Origin: an uncultured Thalassotalea sp.
Lineage (GTDB): Bacteria; Pseudomonadota; Gammaproteobacteria; Enterobacterales; Alteromonadaceae
Reading direction: 5' to 3'
DNA: 54,426 bases
Assembly (NCBI GenBank): GCA_947502355.1
Contig: CANMZP010000030.1
Location: 1-54,426 of the forward strand
The notes under the pieces were generated by a model that saw nothing but the letters and a program-made list of their open reading frames with translations, did not search any database and was not told where the DNA came from. The translations under genes and the position numbers were made by a program. How positions within the stretch are numbered: position 1 is the stretch's first letter; each line of letters starts with the position of its first letter. Below are positions 27,976-37,000 of the stretch, in pieces.

Positions 27976-30039
27976 TTAGTTCATTTCGATTGCCCTAATG
28001 TCGGACTCATTACTAAGCTTCATAGTCACCAATAAGCTTTCTTTATCAGCCTTGGAGATGCCAAAGTGTTTGCGTATGATGTTGGCCGAAAACGACACAA
28101 CAAGCGTTTCATTGTTATCAGGTGCAATACGCCAAATTTCATCTGCTGTTTGGGTTCGTTTTAAATAATATAGAAACCCATTTTGGCCAAAAAAAGATCC
28201 ATAATCAGACCTATCTAAATGGTCAGTCAATTTAGTTAGCTGCTTCGATATAGGGTCCAGTTTCCAAACACCATTGACGCCAAAACGGGAAACGAATAAA
28301 TCATTATTATCTGCTTCGACCAAATAATATTCCCCGGCATTGGTTAATTGTTGCAATTGTTGGGTTGCTACGTTTAATTGATAGATACCGCCTTGTTGTT
28401 CTTTACCAGCAAAAAAGAATACGGTTTTGCCATCTTTTGACCAACTTAAGTTATCAGCCTCGAGATCTTGAATGTCTATTGCTGACATCGAATGATCTTC
28501 TATATTGCCAATGTATAGTGATGTCGTTTTATCTTTTTCGGATAAGACTTTGACCGCAAATTTCTTACCGTCAGCTGATATTGCTGGAACCGTGGCATTA
28601 CCTAACCCCTTTGTTAAATTGACGCTTTTAATGCCGTTATTTAACCAAATTGACCACATACCACTGCGATTAGACAAAAATAAAATGTTCTCATTAGCGA
28701 CTGAAAAACGGCCATACATATCTCTGGACGAAGACGATACTTTGCGAATGATCTTACCGCTATTTACATCAACTTGGGCTAGGTATTCTTTTGAAATATG
28801 ATTTGCAATTAATAATTGTTGAGTTTTAATGTTAAGGGAAAATGTACTGGGATAGCCAAGATTGCTAATGGTGGTCTGCTCATCATTATCAAGCTCTATT
28901 TTTTTAATCACAAACTTAGTATTTTCAGAAAAATTAACATAAAGGCTTCTAAGGTATGGGTCTAAATCAATATCAATAATACTGACTTTGTTTTGCAAAA
29001 TAGCCGTGATCTCTTTGTCGTTTGCCATATTAAGAACGTCGTAACGCTGAGTTCCTCGTTGGCGAATGAAAAATAATTCCTCATTATTTAGCATTTGGCG
29101 AGGCGCGAAATCCATTTCCGTATTTGCCGGAAAGGTGATTTGTTTAGTTTGCTTTGAAGTAAAGTTATATTGAAACAATGCAACTCTAGAGTTGATCACT
29201 TTTGAGTAAATTAAGGCATTGGCGTTTGACCAATCCAATACCCTGCGATATGACCTGTAATAACAACCGTTATCAATAAATATGTCATCTTCAGTAACGA
29301 GATTTTTTACTCTCACCTGACATTCGCCATCCTTACTGATGCTTACATAAGCTAACGATTCATCGTTTTCGGACCAAACCGGCGAAACGTTTAAGTTAGC
29401 AGGTTTCCCTGTCATGTAAAGGGATGAACCATCATCCTTCAAGTTCTGGATATAAAGCCCATTAGAGGCGTTATTATTATTCCATAAAAACGCAATATAT
29501 TGCCCATTATGAGATACTGCAGGGTGCTCTTCTATTCCCTCGTAGGTAGTAACTTTGTAGTGATTATGGTCAACATACGCCGTATTTTTGGTCTTTGTAT
29601 TGTTACTGTTAGAAAATGTTTTTGGTATAAAAAATATTAATAATGCGACACAAGCTATTGCGGCTAAAAATAATAAAAATGTTTTGTATTGCGATTTGCT
29701 TCGTACTTTTTTAGTTTCTATAGCGGTCATCGGCAGGCTTAATTGATAACCAATTTTAGGAATGGTATAAAAAACATCGCTATTTTCACCGACGTCTTTA
29801 AAGGCTTTACGTAATATCCAAATGGCATTTGTAAAACCTTTATCACCAACGGCATCATTACCTTGCCAAATGACTTTAATGGCATCATCTCGGCTGACAA
29901 TCTGATCATCATTAGTTAAAAATAACTTCAGTAAATCAAATACTTTAGCCGGTAATTTATATGTTTTGTCATTACAACTTAAGCTTTGGGTAAGGCAATC
30001 TAAAACACTTTTGCCTATCAGGTATTGGTTACTACTCAT
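27976..30039 (-). CDS. CadC-type membrane regulator with TolB-like domain
   Basis: A one-component transmembrane regulator of 687 residues. N-terminal OmpR/CadC winged HTH (residues about 10-103: YKLPAKVFDLLKLFL, RDDAIKVIWQG, FTNAIWILRKAFKD, IPKIGYQLSL), one TM helix (about 119-140, TFLLFLAAIACVALLIFFIP), then a periplasmic domain built of WD40-like/TolB beta-propeller repeats (HPAVSHNGQYIAFLW, SPVWSENDESLAYVS, PAISADGKKFAVKV, NLSWSKDGKTVFFF). It probably senses an extracytoplasmic signal and binds DNA from the membrane. It lies between the proteases and the two-component genes on the same strand, so the protease genes are the obvious candidate targets. This is inference from position. Confidence 0.88.
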   Translation of the reverse strand: MSSNQYLIGKSVLDCLTQSLSCNDKTYKLPAKVFDLLKLFLTNDDQIVSRDDAIKVIWQGNDAVGDKGFTNAIWILRKAFKDVGENSDVFYTIPKIGYQLSLPMTAIETKKVRSKSQYKTFLLFLAAIACVALLIFFIPKTFSNSNNTKTKNTAYVDHNHYKVTTYEGIEEHPAVSHNGQYIAFLWNNNNASNGLYIQNLKDDGSSLYMTGKPANLNVSPVWSENDESLAYVSISKDGECQVRVKNLVTEDDIFIDNGCYYRSYRRVLDWSNANALIYSKVINSRVALFQYNFTSKQTKQITFPANTEMDFAPRQMLNNEELFFIRQRGTQRYDVLNMANDKEITAILQNKVSIIDIDLDPYLRSLYVNFSENTKFVIKKIELDNDEQTTISNLGYPSTFSLNIKTQQLLIANHISKEYLAQVDVNSGKIIRKVSSSSRDMYGRFSVANENILFLSNRSGMWSIWLNNGIKSVNLTKGLGNATVPAISADGKKFAVKVLSEKDKTTSLYIGNIEDHSMSAIDIQDLEADNLSWSKDGKTVFFFAGKEQQGGIYQLNVATQQLQQLTNAGEYYLVEADNNDLFVSRFGVNGVWKLDPISKQLTKLTDHLDRSDYGSFFGQNGFLYYLKRTQTADEIWRIAPDNNETLVVSFSANIIRKHFGISKADKESLLVTMKLSNESDIRAIEMN

Positions 30040-30249
30040 AAATTACTTTCTTTTGTATAGTGATTAAATGATTGATTTAATTGTCTTAATTTGAACTTCT
30101 ATACGGGGTATTACAGCCCGGACGTTAGTATCTTTGGTAAACGTAAAACAATACGTAAGAATAAATTTATAGCCCGCTCGTCCACAAACATTTATGGATA
30201 AAAATACTCGTCAATAATTGCAGCCAAACATATGTAATTTAGTTGGCTA

Positions 30250-31539
30250 TTAATTGTTGGCAGAAATTACAAGCTGATCGATTGGTTGTTGCAAAGCGAC
30301 AGCTTCGGCTGCTGCAGCTAGTGGTAATTTCACAATAAATTTTGCACCAGACAAGTTTTCGCTGTTCATCGCCAGTATTTTACCTTGATGCCAATCGATA
30401 ATTTTTTTAGCGATTGCTAACCCTAAGCCATAGCCTGCTAAATCCTCAATTTCTCGATTAAATGGTAGGAATAAATCATCAAATTTTTCAGCTTGTATAC
30501 CAGCGCCGTCATCTTCAACTTGAATGTGAATCATGTCATTTACTTGGTATAGACTGATCACAATTTCACCGTTCGCATATTTAAGTGCATTATCAATTAA
30601 GTTTTTTATCACTCGAACAAAATAGCGTTCGTCTATGTATGCGTAAGAGGTGCAATGGGCACAAACGGTTACTTTTTTATCTGAAAAACGTAGTAGTTTT
30701 GCTGCGTATTCTTCAATCATTGGCAATGGAGATTGAGCTCGTAAAGTTAAAGAAGGGCTTTGATGTTCTTGTTTTGAAAAACTTAAATATTCTTGCACTA
30801 ACCTGGCGATATCACAAATATCGCCATCAAGTAGTGGCTTCATTTGAGCATAATTCGCATCATTCATCGCTGATAAAGTAAAATTTGCACTCGACAAGCT
30901 TGTCCGTACTTCATGAGAAAGGGTGTCCGAAAGCTCTTTTTGCAAGGCAACTAGTCGACCAATCTTGTTTAACATACCGCGAATTGTCGAAAATATTTGC
31001 TGAAAATAAGCTGAATTAGGGAAGTCACTCGCAATCAATGCTTGGCTAGATTCGAACTTACGTACCACGTCATTCAATTTAGAAATGTCTCTAAATAAAG
31101 GGTAAAACCCTAAAAATAATGCCGCGGCCATAAGAATATAAAACACGCTTGTATAGATATGATTGTCAAAAAGATCAGAACTAATCGTCGGCCCTATTTG
31201 TAAATAATAAGCATCATTAAAGCTTAGGTAATGGTATGTCTCTTGCTCATTGTCACTGACGGTTACGATATTGCCTTGGTCTAGTTTTTCACGTTCTAAA
31301 GGTGGAAATAAAACCTCAGACTTTTCAATCAAATTTGCCTCGACAGAAAATGGGATTTTGTTATTGATACAATCTTGAAGAAGACAGTATTGCGTAACGA
31401 GCGGCAAAATATGCTGTATTTCGATGGCTGCAACAGGCTGTTCTTTGACATTTTTGTTATACACATAATCTGCGAGTAATACGCTAGAAAAAAAACAAAT
31501 AACAATCAAAATGTAATGTTTGAAAAGTGCTTTAATCAT
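30250..31539 (-). CDS. Sensor histidine kinase
   Basis: A membrane histidine kinase of 429 residues. Two TM helices (about 7-26 and 130-149) flank a periplasmic sensor of about 100 residues containing a cysteine pair (YCLLQDC). The dimerisation/phosphoacceptor helix has SHEVRTSL with His209. The HATPase domain shows the N box IKNLIDNALKYA, the G1 box VEDDGAGI and the G2 box GYGLGLAIAKKI. It overlaps the response regulator gene by 8 bp and is the last gene of the operon. The signal is unknown. The operon position after the MipA-like and DUF3019 genes suggests an envelope or secretion cue. Confidence 0.93.
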   Translation of the reverse strand: MIKALFKHYILIVICFFSSVLLADYVYNKNVKEQPVAAIEIQHILPLVTQYCLLQDCINNKIPFSVEANLIEKSEVLFPPLEREKLDQGNIVTVSDNEQETYHYLSFNDAYYLQIGPTISSDLFDNHIYTSVFYILMAAALFLGFYPLFRDISKLNDVVRKFESSQALIASDFPNSAYFQQIFSTIRGMLNKIGRLVALQKELSDTLSHEVRTSLSSANFTLSAMNDANYAQMKPLLDGDICDIARLVQEYLSFSKQEHQSPSLTLRAQSPLPMIEEYAAKLLRFSDKKVTVCAHCTSYAYIDERYFVRVIKNLIDNALKYANGEIVISLYQVNDMIHIQVEDDGAGIQAEKFDDLFLPFNREIEDLAGYGLGLAIAKKIIDWHQGKILAMNSENLSGAKFIVKLPLAAAAEAVALQQPIDQLVISANN

Positions 31540-32263
31540 TTGAACTCACATTTACTGTTAGCATATAACCCTGGCCCCACATGGTATTAATACGACATGA
31601 TAAGCCTTGGTAATTTAGAAGTTTTTTTCTCAAACGACTGACTCTACCGTCGATGGTGCGATCGAGACCATCATAAGAGCGCTTTAAAGTGTTTACGAAT
31701 AGGTATTCACGGGTAATTTGCTTGCCATAATTGAGTGCTAACAGCCATAGCAAATCAAACTCGTGTCGAGACAATGAAATATCTTGGTCTTCAAATCGTG
31801 CCAAACGGTTATTTTTGTCAATGGTTAAATTACCAATACTAATCACATCTTGTTGTTCGGTTTTTTCAACCCGTTGTAAACAAGCATTGACCTTTGCTAG
31901 GAGTAACTGAGGATCTACAGGTTTACAAATATAATCGTCCGCACCAAGCGAAAAACCTTTTAGCTGGCTCTTTAAGTCATTGAGAGCACTTAAAAAAATA
32001 TAGGGACCATGGTAGAAGGCACGTACCTTTTTAATGATCCTAAAACCATTATTTCCAGGTAACATGATGTCGCAAATAATAATGTCAATTTTCTCATTTT
32101 GGATGAGTGAACTTAAACATTCATCATTAATAAAATGCTTAACATCAAATCCTTGTGAGGTAAAAAATATGGTAATCGATTGTGCAAGTCGTTGGTCATC
32201 TTCAATGAGCAATATTTTAGTTTTACGCTCATCAAATGCACTCGCTTCTGGTCTATTTAGCAT
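31532..32263 (-). CDS. OmpR-family response regulator
   Basis: A 243-residue response regulator. Receiver domain with phospho-acceptor Asp65 (IIICDIMLPGNNG), acidic pair (IEDDQRL) and Lys114 (YICKPVDP). The C-terminal winged helix ends in the DNA-binding part (LFVNTLKRSYDGLDRTIDGRVSRLRKKL). The ATG at 32263 is chosen because it overlaps the upstream stop in a TAATG junction and GGAGTG lies just upstream; five more codons are open up to 32278. The 5' end of this gene, including its ribosome site and start, has been duplicated in tandem upstream. The partner is the overlapping kinase gene. Confidence 0.93.
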   Translation of the reverse strand: MLNRPEASAFDERKTKILLIEDDQRLAQSITIFFTSQGFDVKHFINDECLSSLIQNEKIDIIICDIMLPGNNGFRIIKKVRAFYHGPYIFLSALNDLKSQLKGFSLGADDYICKPVDPQLLLAKVNACLQRVEKTEQQDVISIGNLTIDKNNRLARFEDQDISLSRHEFDLLWLLALNYGKQITREYLFVNTLKRSYDGLDRTIDGRVSRLRKKLLNYQGLSCRINTMWGQGYMLTVNVSSND

Positions 32264-32325
32264 TAAAAAACACTCCATAAATATTTACGCTTATCGAATG
32301 CACTCGCTTTTAGTCTGTTTAGCAT
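32263..32325 (-). CDS. 20-residue mini-ORF from tandem duplication
   Basis: An ATG at 32325 overlaps the DUF3019 stop codon as TAATG. It opens a 20-codon frame (MLNRLKASAFDKRKYLWSVF) whose stop overlaps the response-regulator start, again as TAATG. The peptide begins like the response regulator (MLNRPEASAFDERK) and ends like DUF3019 (RKHLWSVF), because a 62-bp segment spanning that junction is duplicated in tandem. Each copy keeps its own GGAGTG ribosome site. It could act as a translational coupling relay or simply be a by-product. Confidence 0.6.
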   Translation of the reverse strand: MLNRLKASAFDKRKYLWSVF

Positions 32326-32720
32326 TAAAAGACACTCCATAAGTGTTTACGAGATTGACGAACATCTTTGCCTAGTTCTCTTATGTTTAACTTGCGGTGG
32401 ATTTCGCTTATATAAGACCCGGATAAACGTAGTATAAAATTATTTTCTTTTTCTACGCTAAGCATTAACACGATGGAGCTGTGCTGTTTGTCGACATCAC
32501 AAAATATTGGTTGTTGCACACCAACCTGATATAAACAGGTGTTTCCAGGTCGACTAAGGTGCCATTGAAAACGTATGTTTTGTTTGCAAGTCGCATCGCG
32601 CTCTACAATACAAATACTTGGCTTTATCGAAAATGATTCAATCACCGTATGTTGCTCCGCCTCTGCATTAAGCGGTAAACACAATAAAATGAAGGTGAGA
32701 TATATGTTGAAATTATTCAT
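32325..32720 (-). CDS. DUF3019 family exported protein
   Basis: A periplasmic protein of about 131 residues. The ATG at 32720 (MNNFNIYLTFILLCLPLNAEA) gives a clean signal peptide, and an in-frame start at 32750 would precede it without reason. The mature part has the DUF3019 pattern: FSIKPSICIVERDATCKQNIRFQWHL with a paired Cys, RPGNTCLYQ, IFCD, and a C-terminal strand ending RKHLWSVF. Four conserved cysteines suggest two disulfides. In Alteromonadales such genes accompany a MipA-like gene and a two-component pair, as here. It may be a ligand-binding accessory of the sensor kinase. The function is unproven. Confidence 0.85.
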   Translation of the reverse strand: MNNFNIYLTFILLCLPLNAEAEQHTVIESFSIKPSICIVERDATCKQNIRFQWHLSRPGNTCLYQVGVQQPIFCDVDKQHSSIVLMLSVEKENNFILRLSGSYISEIHRKLNIRELGKDVRQSRKHLWSVF

Positions 32721-32727
32721 GGTCAAA

Positions 32728-33693
32728 TTAGTACATATACTTGATGCCAATAAAATATGACAAAATATTAGAACGATTGATTATGGGGCTGTTTTGAATT
32801 TGAGAATCTAACCATTGTTGTTTAACCACACCTAAGGCAAACCAACGCTCGGATAAAGGGTAGGCTGATGTGTATTGCAGGTACAAATTATTCGTGCTGC
32901 TTAAGGTGACATTGTTTTGCTCAAATTGGGCATAATCCACACCATAATAGTAATCACTCATTTCATCATTTTTATGAGTAATCCCAACTTCTAAATCACT
33001 ATTCAAACCAAGAAATTGATGTTGAAAATGGATATTAAAATTTAATTCATAACCATTATGGACATTGCTAACATCAAATAAGGCATTTAAAAAATAGTCA
33101 AATTTGCCATAAATTCGCATTTCCCCACCTGCTAAGTAAGACATTGATTTATGACGAGGTAATATTTTTTCTGCAGCAATGATATTGTCTGAAATATTCT
33201 TTTCGAACAATGGTTGGCGATTAAACGTTCCGCTCGCCGCGACAGCCGCAAATGCATCTCGGTGATCCCCTGGAAAATAAATGCCATCTAGATTTTGTTT
33301 CCCTACCAGCTCGAAAACAAAGTTAGATTTTTCAACTAAAGCATATGAAATATTTAGGTTTTCTACCGAAAAGTTCTCACCGTAAAATCGCACATCAGGG
33401 ATAAAAAATAATTCTATATCATCTTGTTTAGCAACAGGTTGTTGTAATTGTCCATACCCTATCGTGAAGCCCAATTGCCATTCATTAGTTGGCACTATTT
33501 GTGAAGTATTTACATCGTCACGTGCATAAGAGTGCGAGGTAATTAACACCGAGCTGATAAGCGAAAGTAGTGTAAATAATTTAATGAAAACCAATTGATA
33601 AATCCAATGCATTGTGCCGAAAAAAACTGCAATAAATAAGGTTGCGCCAATGTAACAAGTCGAAATATCAATTACAAATTGAAAAAAGTTCAT
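32728..33693 (-). CDS. MipA/OmpV family outer-membrane protein
   Basis: Outer-membrane beta-barrel of the MipA/OmpV family, 321 residues from the ATG at 33693, which has AAGAG just upstream. A second ATG at 33612 (MHWIYQLVFIKLFTLLSLIS) would give a more ordinary signal peptide. The start is therefore uncertain. The mature part begins with EWQLGFTIGYGQ and continues with alternating strands (IELFFIPDVRFYGENFSVENLNISYAL, GGEMRIYGKFDYFLNALFDVS) and ends in aromatic IGIKYMY, as expected for a barrel. It is the first gene of the operon with DUF3019, response regulator and kinase. It may be the regulated output or part of envelope sensing. Confidence 0.85.
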   Translation of the reverse strand: MNFFQFVIDISTCYIGATLFIAVFFGTMHWIYQLVFIKLFTLLSLISSVLITSHSYARDDVNTSQIVPTNEWQLGFTIGYGQLQQPVAKQDDIELFFIPDVRFYGENFSVENLNISYALVEKSNFVFELVGKQNLDGIYFPGDHRDAFAAVAASGTFNRQPLFEKNISDNIIAAEKILPRHKSMSYLAGGEMRIYGKFDYFLNALFDVSNVHNGYELNFNIHFQHQFLGLNSDLEVGITHKNDEMSDYYYGVDYAQFEQNNVTLSSTNNLYLQYTSAYPLSERWFALGVVKQQWLDSQIQNSPIINRSNILSYFIGIKYMY

Positions 33694-34040
33694 TTCTCTT
33701 AAGTAAATTGATTGGAAACTTGCAAAACATTTTTTTAACGTTACAAATCAGTGCGTTAACATTTGGTTGTGAAATCAGCTGTTAGAAAAGCATTACAATT
33801 TTGTACAATTTAAACAGTTTTGTACAATTACCAAAGTACATTAATCCGTAATGAGTCGAAATCTCTCGACCCTAGATATCTTGCACGTTTGAAAGGTTTT
33901 ACAACCCCGTAACAATTTAGAGTGTGAGAACTCTGCTTAAAAATGCGACAAACATGTACAATTTCAATTAAGAATATATGCGTTACTTTCCGGTGAATTG
34001 CGTACTAAAACGCAAAGAATAAATCAGGAGAGATACCAAA
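33694..34040. promoter_or_regulatory. Divergent promoter region with TGTACAATT repeats
   Basis: A 347-bp non-coding region between the MipA operon (minus) and the large S8 protease (plus). TGTACAATT occurs at 33802 and 33821 (19 bp apart, about two helical turns, each preceded by TTT) and again at 33955. A related TTACAATT lies at 33793. Same-side direct repeats of this spacing resemble sites for OmpR-type regulators. The adjacent response regulator is the natural candidate. Binding is inferred. Confidence 0.5.
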
Positions 34041-37000
34041 ATGAAAATAAAAAAAATAGCTTTAGCTATTAGTGTTGCAGCTTATAGTGCTGGCGCAGCT
34101 TATGCCGCCGAGTCTTTAAAGTCTGCTCATAAACTACAGCCGGTAAAAGTAACCGCTGAACAAATTAAGCAGCGCCAACAAGCAAGCTTACCGTCAGATC
34201 AAAGTATGGTAAGAAATGATGGGTTAAACGTTCATATTAATCAGCAGCACGGAAAATTTGTTCCTGAAGCCGATATTACTGGCGAACACACTTACATTGT
34301 TCGATTAGTCGATCAACCTGTGGCAATCGTAGCAAATAACCAAAGCTCTTCCATCGCACAAGAAATGCAAACCAAAGGCATTAGTCGACTATATAAAAAC
34401 GGCAAAACCCAAGTTAATGCTGCACAACAATACGAACAACAATTATTGACCACTCAACGCTCAGTGATCACTGAAGTGCAATCGGTGATAGGCTCGAAAC
34501 AAGTTAGAGAGCAGTTCACCAAAGCATTAAATGGCTTTTCGATGAAAATGACCCAAGCACAAGCACAAGATGTTGCTCGTTTAGGTACAGTTGCCCATGT
34601 TCAGCGAGCGAAAATGTATGATCTGCTTTCTGATCAAGGTCCTCAAACAATTGGCGCCGATCAAATCTGGAACGGCAATGCGACTTTAGATCAAGTGAAC
34701 TATAAAGGTGAAGGTCAAATCGTTGCTGTGATTGATACGGGTATAAACAGTGATCACCCTTCTTTTGCGGCCGTTGGCGCTGACGGCTACGCTCACGTTA
34801 ACCCATGGGGAGCAGGAAACTATGTTGGTAACTGTGCTGTTCAAGAATTGGCTGATGTTATTAGCTGTAATGACAAACTAATCGGTATTCGTTCGTATTC
34901 TGCCATTACCGATGTTCATCAAGAGTTTCGTGCCGACTGGCCAGCTATTGGTGAAGATTATCAAGGGCATGGGTCGCATACCGCATCTACAGCTGCGGGT
35001 AACGTGCTATATGATGTTGATTTTGTAAAAATGCAAGCGGGTGATGCCGACGGTAAAGCCGATGGTGATGTTGTCAAAGCCGCACTTTTCCCTATGTTGT
35101 CAGGTGTGGCGCCTCATGCCAACATTATCGCTTACCAAGTTTGTTTAAGTGATAACGACGAAAATAGACAAGGTTGCCCTGAAGAAGCACTTGTTGCTGG
35201 TGTTGAAGATGCCATAGCCGATGGTGTTGATGTTATTAACTTCTCTATTGGTGGTCAGGATAAAGATGTTTGGTCCGATCCGGTGCAATTGGCATTTTTA
35301 TCAGCGCGTGAAGCCGGTATTAATGTTGCAGCTGCAGCCGGAAACAGCGGTCAAGCCTGTGGTGATGAATGTTTTGGTGCTATCGATAACTCATCGCCTT
35401 GGCTTGCTCAAGTTGCAGCGACAACTCATGATCGAAAAATTGCAGTTGAAACATCAGTTGAGTACAACGGATTTATCGACCCAGCCTTAGGTAGCGAAGT
35501 TCCTCCAGGAATCGACTACCCTGTAGTTGGTGGGTCTATTAATAACACTGAAATATCAGGTGTTGTGGTTTGGGCTAAAGACTATGTTGACTCAACAGGT
35601 GAGCAAGATTGGAATGGTTATTGTGTAAATGACTACCCTGCTGGTACCTTTGACTTCTTTAAAGATGGTACTGCTATTGCTGGTGCTGCTGATGGCACAA
35701 CCAATGTCATTGTCGTTTGTCAACGTCATTACCCAACCGATCCTGCCGCAAATGCCCGTACAGCCAAAGCTGAACATGTTATGGCAGGTGGTGCGGATGG
35801 CTTTATTTTATATAATGCCGATCCAACCCAAGGTACAGTAAATGACAGTTATGTGCTCCCATCTGTACACTTTACTAATGAGCAATTCTACGGAAAAAAT
35901 CTTGGTTGGCAACATCCTGATAATACCGATGGCATCGCAACTTGGTTAGATTCTTGGGACGAGTTGGGTCATCAAATAATCATCAAATCTACTCTTGTTG
36001 AGCTTCAAGTTAACGAAGACAATGGTGATTGGCTAGCTGATTTCTCTTCACGTGGTCCTTCATATCACAACAGAGATGTTTTGGCTCCGACACTCGCGGC
36101 ACCAGGTGTAGATATTTACGCAGCATATGCGGATGAAAAACCATTTCAATCACAACCATTTTCTGCCGATTATATTGCCATTAGTGGTACCTCAATGGCA
36201 ACACCACATGTTGCAGGTGCAATGGCTCTTATTCGTCAAGCAAACCCAACATGGACTGCGACTGAAGTGCAATCTGCGCTATCGATGACTGCTGACAACG
36301 TCGTTCAATACCATAGACTGAACAACGAAAGTGATGCGGTAGGTACTGCCGAAAACTACCGTGCTGGCGCTGGTCGTATTAACGTAGCAAATGCGGTTCA
36401 AGCGGGTTTAGTTATGGATGAAACGGCCGAAAATTTTAAAATGGCCGATCCATACAACGGTGGTACTCCACACAAACTTAACTTGCCGAACTTAATTGAC
36501 TTAAGTTGTGCTCCTGAATGTTCTTGGATCAGAACCGTTAAAGCAACACGCGACGGTACATGGACTATTTCAAATGAAGCTGTGCGCAGCTGGGCATTTG
36601 ATATGAACACTCAAACTGACGAAAATGGTATCGAAATACAAGCGACACCGGCCACATTTACTTTAAAAGCGGGTGAAACACAAACCATCGTCGTTAAAGC
36701 ATCAATTGATGCAGCCCAAGGTATTTGGGGGGACGGTGAAGGTGAACTTCATTCTGCATTAGTATTTACTGCCGATGATGACAATATTCCTGACTCACGT
36801 TGGCCAATGGCATTTAGCTATGATGCTCGTGATATGCCAACTCGTGTATCTGGTATCGCTCATCGCGATAACAGCTCATACCAAATTAATGGTTTAAAAG
36901 TTCCTAAAGCAGACAACCCGGTCGGTCGAGTGTTTACCCCTGTTAAAGCCGATATTGAACACATTGAGTTGCATAAAGATGACGATATTGTGCCTCCATG

